Positions 5,242 through 13,620 of a DNA stretch of 21,324 bases are shown piece by piece. Location of the stretch: NCBI GenBank assembly GCA_043765375.1, contig JAYUJH010000026.1, positions 1-21,324 on the forward strand, given 5' to 3'. A program made the position numbers and the translations under genes. Every line of letters begins with the position of its first letter. Position 1 is the first letter of the stretch. The stretch is from JAYUJH01 sp043765375 (GTDB taxonomy: Bacteria; Pseudomonadota; Alphaproteobacteria; Rickettsiales; UBA998). A model generated the notes under the pieces. That model did no database searches. It was given only the letters and a program-made list of their open reading frames with translations, and was not told where the DNA came from.

Positions 5242-7995
5242 TCACGCCTCTTTTTTGCTGGTGGGTGATTTTTTTGCAGTTACGGGTTTTTTTGCTATCG
5301 TTTCTGTTGTTTTAGCTACTATTTTCTTTGCTACTACTTTCTTTGCTACTACTTTCTTTGCGGCGGGTTTTTTTGCTCCAGTCTTGCTTGCCGTGGTTTT
5401 TGCTCCACCCGCTTTAGTTGCAGTCTTCTTTGTGGCTGGTTTTTTCTTCACTGCACCACCGCTTCCTTCTTTGCTCGCGATCAGAGCAACGGCTTCTTCA
5501 AGCGTAAAACTTGCAACATCAGCATTTTTGGGTAATGAGGCGTTGATTTTGTGATATTTGACATATGCACCATATTTACCTTCATAAATGCCAAGCTCAA
5601 CATCATCTCTGGGGTGGTTTCCTATGATTCGCAGCGGTGGTGACGATGCTTTGCCCACTTTGTTGGCAGCCTCCGCAATCACGGCAACTGCCCTGTTCAT
5701 GCCAATTGTTAGCACGTCATCATCTTTGAGTGAAACATATTTACCATCATATTGCAAATATGCACCAAACCTGCCAAGCCCTGCTTTAATTGGCTTATCA
5801 TTCTCGGGGTGATTACCAACCAAGCGGGGCAATGCAAGCAATTTCACCGCTTCTTCCAATGTGAAACTTGCAGCTTCTCGCCCTTTTGGCAAGCTCCCGC
5901 GCTTAACTTTACCCCCCTCTTTTGTTGCGTCTTTTGTTACGTCATTTTCTTGCATTTCCACATAAACGCCATAAGGCCCTTTTTTCATGTTGATTTCAAC
6001 ATTCATCTCGGGGTGCATTCCCAGCAATCTTGGAAACTCAACATCGCCGTGAGAAACATCGTTGCCATCGCCACCCACATCAAGCGGTTTGGTATAATTG
6101 CAATCTGGATATTTATCACAACCTAAAAATGCGCCAAACTTGCCCGTTTTCAGATGCAATTTACCCACATGACAAGTTGGACATTCTCTATCAGCATCGC
6201 TAACCAACGCCTTGCCATAAATGAAACTGGAAAGCAGTTCATCAATTCGTTCCAAAATCTCCCTTGGAGCGAGTTCTTTTGTTTCATTAACTAGCGCAAT
6301 AAATGGTTGCCAAAACTCTTTTAACACTTCCTTCCAATCCCTTTTGCCATCTGAAACTTCATCAAGCTGATTTTCTAGTTGCGCCGTGAAATCATATTCA
6401 ACATATTTAGTAAAATATCCTTCCAAAAATGTGCTAACTAAACGCCCCCGCATCTCAGCGATAAAGCGTTTTTTATCCAGTTTAACATAGCCACGTTCCT
6501 GCAATACGCTGATGATTGCGGCGTAAGTTGATGGTCTGCCAATACCCAATTCCTCCAAACGCTTAACTAGTGATGCCTCAGTGAAACGGGGTGGTGCTTC
6601 GGTGAAATGTTGGGCAGGGGTGATTTTGCTAATTGCCAGCATTTCGCCTTCTTTGAGTGATGGCAATGCTTGACTTTCAGCTTCATCTGATTGGTCATCG
6701 TCCATAGCTTGGCGATATAATTTCAAAAATCCATCAAAACGCAATACTGATCCAGTTGCTCGCAACATTGCGGGGTTGGTTTTTTCAGCAAAATTGATGC
6801 TCATTTGGTCATAAATGGCGGATTCCATTTGGCTCGCCACCATGCGCTTCCATATTAATTCATAGAGTTTATATTGCTCATCGCTTAATGCGGATTTAAT
6901 TGAATATGGCGTGCGCTTGATGGAGGTGGGGCGAACCGCTTCATGTGCTTCTTGTGCATTTTTTGCTTTGGAGCTATACATACGGGGCGATTTGGGCAAA
7001 TATTTCTCACCAAAATCCCCCTGAATGAACGCCCTCGCTTCAGTGATTGCATCTTGTGAAACTTGAACTCCGTCGGTTCGCATGTAGGTGATTAAGCCAA
7101 TAGATTCACCACCAATATTGATGCCTTCATAGAGCTTTTGCGCCACCATCATGGTTTGCTTGGCACTGAAACCCAAACGCCTGCTTGCGTCCATCTGCAA
7201 AGTGGAAGTTGTGAATGGCGGGTAAGGATTGCGCCGCATTTGCTTGGGCTTCACCTCATCAACGCTTACAGTTTTTCCCTTCAAACCCGCTGCAATTTCT
7301 TCGGCTGTGGATTGATTATTGATGGATAATTTCTCTAATTTTTCATTATGCCAGTTGGTGAGGCGGGCGACTAATGTTTCACCGCTATTTGCCAGCAACT
7401 CGGTGGTTATATCCCAATATTCCTGTGAAATAAATCGCTCAATTTCTGCGTCACGCTCGCATATTAAACGCAATGCAACTGATTGCACCCTGCCCGCTGA
7501 TTTTGCCCCCGGCAATTTGCGCCATAATATTGGAGAGATTGAAAACCCCACCAGATAATCAAGAGCGCGCCTTGCTTGCTGCGCATTCACCAAATCCATA
7601 TCAATTTCACGTGGATTTGCCACCGCATGTAACACAGCTTTTTTGGTGATTTCGGTGAAAGTTACTCGCTTAACTTCCACATTTTTCTTGAGTTTCTTTG
7701 CTTCACGCAATGCCTCCACCACATGCCATGAAATCGCTTCACCTTCACGGTCTGGATCTGTTGCCATGTATAATATGGTGGAATCTTTTAGCGCATCTGC
7801 GATTGCATTCAAATGTTTCTTTGAGGCAATATCAACTTGATAATCCATGGAGAAATCTTCATCGGGGCGCACTGAACCATCTTTGGAAGGCAAGTCCCTC
7901 ACATGACCAAACGAGGCTAACACCTTGAAATTATTACCCAAATATTTATTAATTGTTTTGGCTTTAGCGGGGGATTCAACAACTAAGGTGTACAT
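5242..7995 (-). CDS. topA: DNA topoisomerase I
   Basis: 917 residues. It relaxes negatively supercoiled DNA by single-strand passage in the nucleoid. The N-terminal TOPRIM domain starts at VVESPAKAKTI, and the Mg2+ acidic cluster is in ATDPDREGE (Asp80, Asp82, Glu86). The catalytic tyrosine is Tyr304 in ITYMRTDG. A four-cysteine zinc ribbon (Cys605, Cys608, Cys626, Cys632) is followed by three topoisomerase C-terminal repeats, each containing a GxYGxYV or GRFGAYLQY-type motif (about 658-840). The tail from about 848 is a long Lys/Ala/Thr-rich, histone-like extension typical of alphaproteobacterial TopA. It includes a tandemly repeated KKVVA block. The ATG is preceded by a strong extended -10 promoter. 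Length and motifs are complete. Confidence 0.99.
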   Translation of the reverse strand: MYTLVVESPAKAKTINKYLGNNFKVLASFGHVRDLPSKDGSVRPDEDFSMDYQVDIASKKHLNAIADALKDSTILYMATDPDREGEAISWHVVEALREAKKLKKNVEVKRVTFTEITKKAVLHAVANPREIDMDLVNAQQARRALDYLVGFSISPILWRKLPGAKSAGRVQSVALRLICERDAEIERFISQEYWDITTELLANSGETLVARLTNWHNEKLEKLSINNQSTAEEIAAGLKGKTVSVDEVKPKQMRRNPYPPFTTSTLQMDASRRLGFSAKQTMMVAQKLYEGINIGGESIGLITYMRTDGVQVSQDAITEARAFIQGDFGEKYLPKSPRMYSSKAKNAQEAHEAVRPTSIKRTPYSIKSALSDEQYKLYELIWKRMVASQMESAIYDQMSINFAEKTNPAMLRATGSVLRFDGFLKLYRQAMDDDQSDEAESQALPSLKEGEMLAISKITPAQHFTEAPPRFTEASLVKRLEELGIGRPSTYAAIISVLQERGYVKLDKKRFIAEMRGRLVSTFLEGYFTKYVEYDFTAQLENQLDEVSDGKRDWKEVLKEFWQPFIALVNETKELAPREILERIDELLSSFIYGKALVSDADRECPTCHVGKLHLKTGKFGAFLGCDKYPDCNYTKPLDVGGDGNDVSHGDVEFPRLLGMHPEMNVEINMKKGPYGVYVEMQENDVTKDATKEGGKVKRGSLPKGREAASFTLEEAVKLLALPRLVGNHPENDKPIKAGLGRFGAYLQYDGKYVSLKDDDVLTIGMNRAVAVIAEAANKVGKASSPPLRIIGNHPRDDVELGIYEGKYGAYVKYHKINASLPKNADVASFTLEEAVALIASKEGSGGAVKKKPATKKTATKAGGAKTTASKTGAKKPAAKKVVAKKVVAKKIVAKTTETIAKKPVTAKKSPTSKKEA
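5315..5359 (-). repeat. 15-base tandem repeat inside topA tail, three copies
   Basis: Units GCTACTATTTTCTTT, GCTACTACTTTCTTT and GCTACTACTTTCTTT (plus strand) lie end to end and encode repeated KKVVA/KKIVA pentapeptides in the basic tail. Confidence 0.9.
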
Positions 7996-8006
7996 TAACT
8001 ACCAAT

Positions 8007-8032
8007 TTATAAGATTATTTTATAAGATTATT
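8007..8032. repeat. 13-base tandem duplication in topA 5' leader
   Basis: TTATAAGATTATT is repeated exactly at 8007-8019 and 8020-8032, between the topA promoter and its start codon. No function is apparent. Confidence 0.85.
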
Positions 8033-8040
8033 ATTTTCAT

Positions 8041-8071
8041 ATTATACCATATAGATAATTTATTTTGTCAC
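8041..8071 (-). promoter_or_regulatory. topA promoter (extended -10)
   Basis: Minus strand: TGGTATAAT (8049-8041) is a perfect extended -10. GTGACA (8071-8066) is a -35-like hexamer 19 bases upstream. The predicted start of transcription is about 40 bases before the topA ATG. Confidence 0.6.
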
Positions 8072-8139
8072 AATTAAAAAATGCAAAAATAATCACATTA
8101 TGAAAAACTTTCACCCATCGCCACGATTTTACTTTACAT

Positions 8140-8168
8140 TTGTGCAAAATATTTTTATGTGTTGTATT
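8140..8168 (+). promoter_or_regulatory. Candidate promoter of tRNA-Ser
   Basis: TTGTGC (8140-8145), a 17-base spacer and TGTATT (8163-8168) lie just before the tRNA. Both hexamers are imperfect, so this rests mainly on position. Confidence 0.35.
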
Positions 8169-8179
8169 ATTAAGTTCAA

Positions 8180-8269
8180 GGAAGAGTGGCCGAGCGGTTT
8201 AAGGCACCGGTCTTGAAAACCGGCGAGGGGGCAACTTCTCCGTGAGTTCGAATCTCACCTCTTCCGCCA
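8180..8269 (+). tRNA. tRNA-Ser(TGA)
   Basis: The 90-base class II tRNA has acceptor GGAAGAG/CTCTTCC, anticodon stem CCGGT/ACCGG with loop CTTGAAA (anticodon TGA), a long variable arm CGAGGGGGCAACTTCTCCG, a T arm with GTTCGAATC, and an encoded CCA. The long variable arm and TGA anticodon identify serine. Confidence 0.97.
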
Positions 8270-8319
8270 TTCATGATTGATTAACAATAGAACAATTAGT
8301 TACTTCATAGGATAATCAA

Positions 8320-8898
8320 ATGATAAATCCATTTGCCATATTCACATCTTGGTTTGAACAGGCGAAAACGCACCCACAAATTACCGAGCCAACGGCGATG
8401 AGCTTAGCCACATGTGCGAATAACCAGCCATCATTGCGCATTGTGTTGCTTAAGGATTATGACGAACAGGGTTTTGTGTTTTATAGCAACACAACCAGCC
8501 AAAAAGGTAGAGAACTAGAGCAAAATCAACATGCTGCACTATGTTTTTATTGGGCGGCGTTAGACAAACAGGTGAGAATTATTGGCGTGGCGGAGCAAGT
8601 TGATGCTGCAACTTCAGATGCTTATTTTGCCTCACGCACACGAGAAAAACAAATTGGTGCATGGGCGAGTCTGCAATCATCACCTATGGCGAACCGAGCG
8701 GAGTTTGAGCAACGTATTGCGGAAATCACCGCTAAATATGAAGGAATTGACGTTCCCCGCCCCCCTCATTGGGTGGGTTGGCGAGTTAAGCCGAACAGAA
8801 TTGAGTTTTGGCAACAGCAGGATCATCGCTGGCATCATCGTGAAGTTTTTGTGATTAATGATGCAGGCGAGTGGAGCAGTGGTTTGATTTATCCTTGA
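8320..8898 (+). CDS. pdxH: Pyridoxamine/pyridoxine 5'-phosphate oxidase
   Basis: 192 residues. It is an FMN-dependent cytoplasmic enzyme that oxidises pyridoxine or pyridoxamine 5'-phosphate to pyridoxal phosphate, the last salvage and synthesis step. The FMN-binding signature is RIVLLKDYDEQGFVFYSN with SQKGRELEQN. QVRIIGVAE and QIGAWASLQS follow. The C-terminal block RPPHWVGWRVKPNRIEFWQ then DHRWHHR holds the substrate-contacting Arg170 and His172. The protein is shorter than the E. coli enzyme because it lacks an N-terminal extension. The ATG follows AGGA at good spacing. It stands alone between the tRNA-Ser gene and a palindrome that separates it from the convergent epimerase. Confidence 0.97.
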   Translation: MINPFAIFTSWFEQAKTHPQITEPTAMSLATCANNQPSLRIVLLKDYDEQGFVFYSNTTSQKGRELEQNQHAALCFYWAALDKQVRIIGVAEQVDAATSDAYFASRTREKQIGAWASLQSSPMANRAEFEQRIAEITAKYEGIDVPRPPHWVGWRVKPNRIEFWQQQDHRWHHREVFVINDAGEWSSGLIYP

Positions 8899-8973
8899 GT
8901 GTTTGTGGTTTTATAGTGTTGCATTAAGTTATAATCGTTCATAAAATACATAAATGGAGAATAAAAATATTAT

Positions 8974-9017
8974 GGATACCAGCCTTTGGCTTCGCCTCCC
9001 TTCGGGTGCTGGTATGA
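8974..9017. repeat. Intergenic palindromic element between convergent genes, possible bidirectional terminator
   Basis: ATACCAGC (8976-8983) pairs with GCTGGTAT (9008-9015), and GGCTTCGCC and CCCTTCGGG form small hairpins inside. The ends read ATGGATACC and GGTATGAC. This is the pattern of dispersed palindromic repeats common between alphaproteobacterial genes. It separates pdxH from the convergent epimerase. Confidence 0.6.
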
Positions 9018-9029
9018 CAACCACAAAAA

Positions 9030-10007
9030 TCACTCAACAGTTAGTGCAAGCCCTTGTTGCAATGAAAATGGTGGTTGCCAATTTAATTCTTTATAAGTAA
9101 TGGTGCAATCCATCACTAGCGAACTGCATAATTGATGATATAACATTGGTTTGCGCATAGCCACCGCTCCAATTTTAAGCAAAATAAGTGGAACGGGAAT
9201 TAAACGAGGCTTAATTTTGATTGAGCTATTTGCACTCAAAATATTTTCATTGAAATTATATTCATTAAAAGCCCTTTGATTCAGGGCTTTTGCAATCTCC
9301 CTTATCAATTCAGGGGTTGATGGTGCGTGCGCATCACAGAGTAACAACATTTCAGGTTTATTTTCCATCTCCAACAAACGCACTACCCCACTTGCTAAAT
9401 TACCGACATAAAGCAAGCTGCGTGCATTTTTCACCAACGCAAATGGCAGTGGCAACCCTTTTTTCACCGCTTTTATCAATGTTTGAAAGTTCGCCCGCAC
9501 TCCCAAACCATAAGTCAATGGAATGCGAATTATGCTATGAGGCAACCCGCTTTGCTGCACCAAAATCTCCGCTGCCAATTTGCTGCGTGAATAAGGTGAA
9601 TAGGGAGCGTGATGAGTAGCTGGAAGGGGCGCATCGCAATCATAGCCCATATCATAACCCATCACTGCGATGGTTGAGAAAAACACAAAATGTGCAACGC
9701 CCGCCACCTTAGCCGCTTGCAATAATTTTTGCGTGGCAACCACATTCGCCCGTTCAAATGCTTGCTCAATAGTTGCATCATTATTATCAATATTTGTATG
9801 ATGCACCATTGCTGCCAAGTGAATGATGCAATCCACACCTTGCATTAACTCCGCCCAATTTGCATAATCAATTATATCACCTGTTTTGATGTGATGTGGC
9901 TTAGTTGGGTTGCGCGCACATTCCAGCAATTCATGCCCATGCTGCTTGAGTATGGCGCATAAATGCGTGCCGATAAAACCATTTGCTCCCGTGACTAATA
10001 TTTTCAT
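9030..10007 (-). CDS. NAD-dependent epimerase/dehydratase (nucleotide-sugar, extended SDR)
   Basis: 325 residues. The N-terminal Rossmann fold has GANGFIG (Gly7, Gly10, Gly13), and the active site has Ser111-Thr112 and Tyr139-x-x-x-Lys143 (SPYSRSK). The middle and C-terminus (RSLLYVGNLASGVVRLLE, then STPELIREIAKAL and LNWQPPFSLQQGL) match the WbpV/WbiG-like branch of extended short-chain dehydrogenases that epimerise or dehydrogenate UDP-sugars for O-antigen or related glycans. The exact substrate cannot be read from the sequence. No other polysaccharide gene is nearby. The gene is divergent from yidD with only a short shared gap, and convergent with pdxH. Length and motifs are complete. Confidence 0.9.
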   Translation of the reverse strand: MKILVTGANGFIGTHLCAILKQHGHELLECARNPTKPHHIKTGDIIDYANWAELMQGVDCIIHLAAMVHHTNIDNNDATIEQAFERANVVATQKLLQAAKVAGVAHFVFFSTIAVMGYDMGYDCDAPLPATHHAPYSPYSRSKLAAEILVQQSGLPHSIIRIPLTYGLGVRANFQTLIKAVKKGLPLPFALVKNARSLLYVGNLASGVVRLLEMENKPEMLLLCDAHAPSTPELIREIAKALNQRAFNEYNFNENILSANSSIKIKPRLIPVPLILLKIGAVAMRKPMLYHQLCSSLVMDCTITYKELNWQPPFSLQQGLALTVE

Positions 10008-10015
10008 GATATAAT
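10007..10015 (+). promoter_or_regulatory. Extended -10 promoter for yidD
   Basis: TGATATAAT is a perfect TGnTATAAT extended -10. No good -35 is needed or seen. Transcription should start at about 10020-10023, on top of the outermost yidD ATG, so the message is leaderless or yidD begins further in. Confidence 0.5.
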
Positions 10016-10055
10016 ATATATGATAATTTCACGGATTATGTTATATGTTTTTGCA

Positions 10056-10316
10056 ATGAAACAGATGTTATTTATAATTGTAACGATATATCAGATTTGC
10101 ATTTCACCATTTAAGCCATATGCAAGCTGCCGTTTTCAACCAACATGCTCCGTTTATGCCAAGCAAATGATTGTGCAACATGGTGCAATTAAAGGCGGGT
10201 GGTTGGCGTTGAAGCGCATTTGTTGTTGCCACCCTTGGCATAAATCTTCGGAGCATAAATCTTCAGAGAATAAACCTTCGGAGCATAAACCTTCGGAAAA
10301 TACACCTTCGGAATAA
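10056..10316 (+). CDS. yidD: YidD, membrane protein insertion efficiency factor
   Basis: 86 residues from the ATG at 10056; the frame is open from the ATG at 10020 (98 residues). The core is diagnostic: TIYQICISPFKPYASCRFQPTCS, then YAKQMIVQHGAIKGGWLALKRICCCHPW, with conserved Cys, Pro-Thr-Cys-Ser and the final Cys-His-Pro. Members sit at the inner membrane by an amphipathic helix and assist YidC-dependent insertion. I prefer 10056 because an extended -10 overlaps the outer ATG and family members have about 10-12 residues before the YQ. No clear ribosome site supports any start. The C-terminus is odd: a KSSEH/KPSEN pentapeptide repeated five times replaces the usual short tail. The gene is not next to rnpA/yidC here. 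Confidence 0.93.
   Translation: MKQMLFIIVTIYQICISPFKPYASCRFQPTCSVYAKQMIVQHGAIKGGWLALKRICCCHPWHKSSEHKSSENKPSEHKPSENTPSE
10239..10313 (+). repeat. 15-base minisatellite encoding the YidD tail, five copies
   Basis: Five 15-base units of the form (C/A)AT-AAA-(T/C)CT-TCG-GAG run head to tail right up to the stop codon and encode (H/N)K(S/P)SE. The copies differ by a few bases. Confidence 0.92.
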
Positions 10317-10400
10317 TAAAGGCTAGATTGTAGTTTTTTTGCCACATTTACGCATATAATTTGAACGCATATGTATGATAAAATCAAAAACACCAGTTAG

Positions 10401-10419
10401 ATGCTTGTAATATAAGCAT
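10401..10419 (+). terminator. Weak hairpin after yidD
   Basis: ATGCTT pairs with AAGCAT around a 7-base loop, followed by TTTGTTG. It may weakly end yidD transcription or simply lie in the leader of the next gene. Confidence 0.25.
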
Positions 10420-10467
10420 TTGTTGCGCATCATAATGTGTAAGCAATATATCAAGGTGATAATAATA

Positions 10468-13400
10468 ATGCGAAAAGCCGTTCGCCCAACAATTAAAGCT
10501 ACTAAATATGCAAATATGGTTGCAGCGATTGCTATAATTGCGCATAGCTCCTTTGCGGGCAACGCTTTGGCGGTTAATGTGTTGACGCAAGTGCAAGATG
10601 AACGGGCGCGCATTTTGTTTAATTGGCAAAATAACGTGGCGATTATCCCCTCTATTGTTGGCAATCAGCTTTCCATTCAGTTTGATAAGGACGAAAAAAT
10701 TAATGTTAATCAGTTGCTTAGCAGTTTAACTCCTTATATTGTTAACGCGAGCCAACCTAATTCACGCCAAATTATCCTCACCATGAATGCGGCTTATGTG
10801 GTGCAAGCATTTAGTGATGGTAAGGCGAATGGGGTGGATTTATTGCTTAATGGTGATGGTAAATCTGCTAAAAAAACCTCAAGACCTGATGATAAAACGA
10901 TTATTGATGCACAAAAAGGGGAAGTTACGACGGATAAATCAATCCTCACCACTGACCCAACCAAGTTGCGCCCTAATAAAAATATTACGCCACCAATTAA
11001 TCCTATTTTAACAACCAAACCCCCAATAGCTGAGCAAAAAGGGGGTTCTTTGTTGAAGGATAATTCAAAAGAAGCAAACAAAGCGTTAGCCAACACAAAA
11101 GACGCTGTCGCACCAAACACACAAGCTAAAATATATGCGCTAGCGGATAAATTAAGCCAAGGTAAAATGGTTGTGGCGGTTAAAAAAACGCCAATTAGTG
11201 TAGATTTTTTCTTTCCATTTCATAAGCGTGTCGCCGCCTCCAGCTTTCAATATGGCGGTGATTTATTTATGGTGTTCTCTGATGCTGGAACGATTGCCGA
11301 AACTATTGCCGAAACTATTGATGTTGATAATTTGGCTAGCATATTGCCAAGTTTCATTAGCGAAATTGAACAGATTTATCATAAAAATGCAACAATTTTG
11401 CGCCTCAAAGGGCAGTTAGGCACGGGGTTATATACCAAAGCAACACAAACAGAAAAAGGTTATGAATGGCGAGTTCAAGCGATGCGTCGCCCGCAATTGC
11501 CTGAAAATATCCTATTGCCTGAGTTGGTTTCCACCCAGCCAATCAAACCGCATATATTTGTGAATGCGTTGCAATTGGCGCAGGAAATCACGTTTGAACA
11601 CCCTGTATCGGGGGAGAAAATAACGGTTTTACCATCTTATGCTAGTAGCAGCGGAGTTTTTCCTGAGCGCATCACCACTGATTTAACGATGTTGCGAACG
11701 GGGCAAGGCGTTGCTTTTGTGGCAAATGAAGATGATTTGCGAGTTATGCGTTTACGTCAAGGAATCCGCATCACTAAAATTGGAGGATTAAGCATTAGCA
11801 CCGCCATGAAATCACTGCCAATTGAGGAGCTAACCTCCGCTGAATCATTTGGAAATAACTTCCTGCCATATGAAAAATGGCGAGCCGCTGACGATGCTGA
11901 TTTTGCGTTGAAAGAGTTAGATTTACTCGGTAAAATCAGTTCATCTGATGAACGCAAATTGCCCGCATTGCGCCTTGCATTATTGCAGCTTTATATGGCG
12001 GAAGGGTTGCATATGGAGGCGTTGGGATTGTTGGATTTAATCAACCGCACCAACCCAGATTTTTATGCGGATTATCAACTTGCGGCACTCTCGGGCGTTG
12101 CTAATTTCATGTTGGGGCGCATGGCAGATGCGGAGCGTTTATTTGCTGATGCAACCATTGCTGATGAAGATGAAGCTAAATTATGGCAACGAGCATTGGG
12201 GATTGCCACAGGAGATTATGTTGGAAATAATAGCGGAAATATAATAGGGAAGGCAGCGGGATTGAAACGTAATTTCGCCTATTTTGAATATAATAAACGC
12301 TATATCAACTCATATCCACCCGCAGTAAGACGTAAATTAGCGATGCTTGCTATAGATAATGCGATGGCACGCAAAAAAGATGGTTTAGCGCAAGATATTT
12401 TGCAACAGCTTTATACGGATAAACTAGCGGAGCCATTAAAAAATTATACGGCTTATGTTCAAGGGCGGATATTGGCGGAAGCTGGTGATTTGAAAGAGGC
12501 TGAGAAATTATTGCAGCCACTAGCAGATGATGTGACGGATAATTTTACTCGGGCGAGAGCAATTTTCACGCTAGCAACTAATCGCTATAAAGCAGGTGAG
12601 ATTGATCGCCAGCAATTAATCGCAACGCTTGAGCCTGTGCAGTTATTATGGCGTGGTGATGATTTTGAGTTAAACTTGCTGAACTTGCTTGGTGAGCTTT
12701 ATGTGAATAACGATCAACCATTGGAAGGTTTGCGGGCGTGGCGTGATATTATTACTTATTTTCCAAGTAGCGATATTGCGCTGGAAGTTGCGGGGCGCAT
12801 GGCTAAAACATTTGTGGCATTTTTCAATGATGGGTTGGCTGATTCCATGACTCCCCTCGCCGCACTTTCGCTTTATTATGAGTTCCGTGATTTAACGCCA
12901 ATCGGGGTTGCAGGTGACAAAATGGTGCAGCAATTGGCGGATAGGTTAGCAGGTGTTGATTTGCTAGATAAAGCGGCAAAATTGCTGGAATATCAGGTAA
13001 CATATCGTTTGGATAAAGCGGAGCGTAGCAAAGTTGGGGCAAAACTTGCACAAATATATCTGCTTAACAGGCAACCAGAGCAAGCATTGCAAGTGCTGGA
13101 ACTAACGGGATATGGCGCAAATGCAGATGGTTTGAACCGCAAGCGCAATCACCTTGCTGCAATTAGTTATGGCAAAATTGGTGAATGGCAACGGGCAGTA
13201 AATCTGTTGCGTGATGATTATTCCCGTGAAGCAAAGTTCATCAAATCAGATATTTATTGGGATATTAAAGATTGGTATAATCTAGCCATTAATTTAGAAG
13301 ATATATTAGGCAACAGGGCAATGGCAACTGATGCACTCAACTCCGAGGAAACTCAAGCATTGCTGCGACTTTGCGTGGCTTATAGTTTCATGGGAGAAGC

Positions 13401-13620
13401 CAAACAGTTAGCTTACCTGCGGGATTATTTCACTCCATTGGTTGAACGCAAAGAAGACGCTCAAGTGTTCGCTTTTCTGACCTCCGCAACTGATGTAATT
13501 AATCGTGAGAATATAGGGCGAGTTAGCAGTGAAATCGCCAAAATGAAAGGGTTTTTGGATAATTATCTCGCCACTATATCAGAAACTAAAACTAGCAACA
13601 TTATGGCAATGAGGGGCTAG
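10468..13620 (+). CDS. Large periplasmic TPR-like repeat protein
   Basis: 1050 residues from the ATG at 10468. This start has AAGGTG upstream and gives a signal peptide (hydrophobic MVAAIAIIAHSSFAGNALA, predicted cut after Ala35). The frame extends 16 codons further without benefit. The N-terminal part (about 36-120) is a beta-rich domain (ARILFNWQNNVAIIPSIVGNQLSIQF). A Lys/Thr/Pro-rich linker and a second similar beta domain (about 220-420) follow. From about 470 to the end are helical TPR-like repeats (for example LALLQLYMAEGLHMEALGLLDLI, AQIYLLNRQPEQALQVLELTG). Similar proteins are conserved in alphaproteobacteria with no firm function. The TPR part suggests a scaffold in the envelope. The stop TAG overlaps the GTG of the thioredoxin gene by one base, so the two are translationally coupled. 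Confidence 0.85.
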   Translation: MRKAVRPTIKATKYANMVAAIAIIAHSSFAGNALAVNVLTQVQDERARILFNWQNNVAIIPSIVGNQLSIQFDKDEKINVNQLLSSLTPYIVNASQPNSRQIILTMNAAYVVQAFSDGKANGVDLLLNGDGKSAKKTSRPDDKTIIDAQKGEVTTDKSILTTDPTKLRPNKNITPPINPILTTKPPIAEQKGGSLLKDNSKEANKALANTKDAVAPNTQAKIYALADKLSQGKMVVAVKKTPISVDFFFPFHKRVAASSFQYGGDLFMVFSDAGTIAETIAETIDVDNLASILPSFISEIEQIYHKNATILRLKGQLGTGLYTKATQTEKGYEWRVQAMRRPQLPENILLPELVSTQPIKPHIFVNALQLAQEITFEHPVSGEKITVLPSYASSSGVFPERITTDLTMLRTGQGVAFVANEDDLRVMRLRQGIRITKIGGLSISTAMKSLPIEELTSAESFGNNFLPYEKWRAADDADFALKELDLLGKISSSDERKLPALRLALLQLYMAEGLHMEALGLLDLINRTNPDFYADYQLAALSGVANFMLGRMADAERLFADATIADEDEAKLWQRALGIATGDYVGNNSGNIIGKAAGLKRNFAYFEYNKRYINSYPPAVRRKLAMLAIDNAMARKKDGLAQDILQQLYTDKLAEPLKNYTAYVQGRILAEAGDLKEAEKLLQPLADDVTDNFTRARAIFTLATNRYKAGEIDRQQLIATLEPVQLLWRGDDFELNLLNLLGELYVNNDQPLEGLRAWRDIITYFPSSDIALEVAGRMAKTFVAFFNDGLADSMTPLAALSLYYEFRDLTPIGVAGDKMVQQLADRLAGVDLLDKAAKLLEYQVTYRLDKAERSKVGAKLAQIYLLNRQPEQALQVLELTGYGANADGLNRKRNHLAAISYGKIGEWQRAVNLLRDDYSREAKFIKSDIYWDIKDWYNLAINLEDILGNRAMATDALNSEETQALLRLCVAYSFMGEAKQLAYLRDYFTPLVERKEDAQVFAFLTSATDVINRENIGRVSSEIAKMKGFLDNYLATISETKTSNIMAMRG
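11290..11319 (+). repeat. 12-base in-frame duplication in TPR protein
   Basis: ACGATTGCCGAA, ACTATTGCCGAA and ACTATT lie end to end and encode TIAETIAETI. Confidence 0.85.

Noticed and set aside
5255..6126. Plus-strand hydrophobic frames opposite topA
   Set aside because: They are the antisense of the Lys/Ala-rich tail and C-terminal repeats of TopA, which give Phe/Ala/Val-rich translations.
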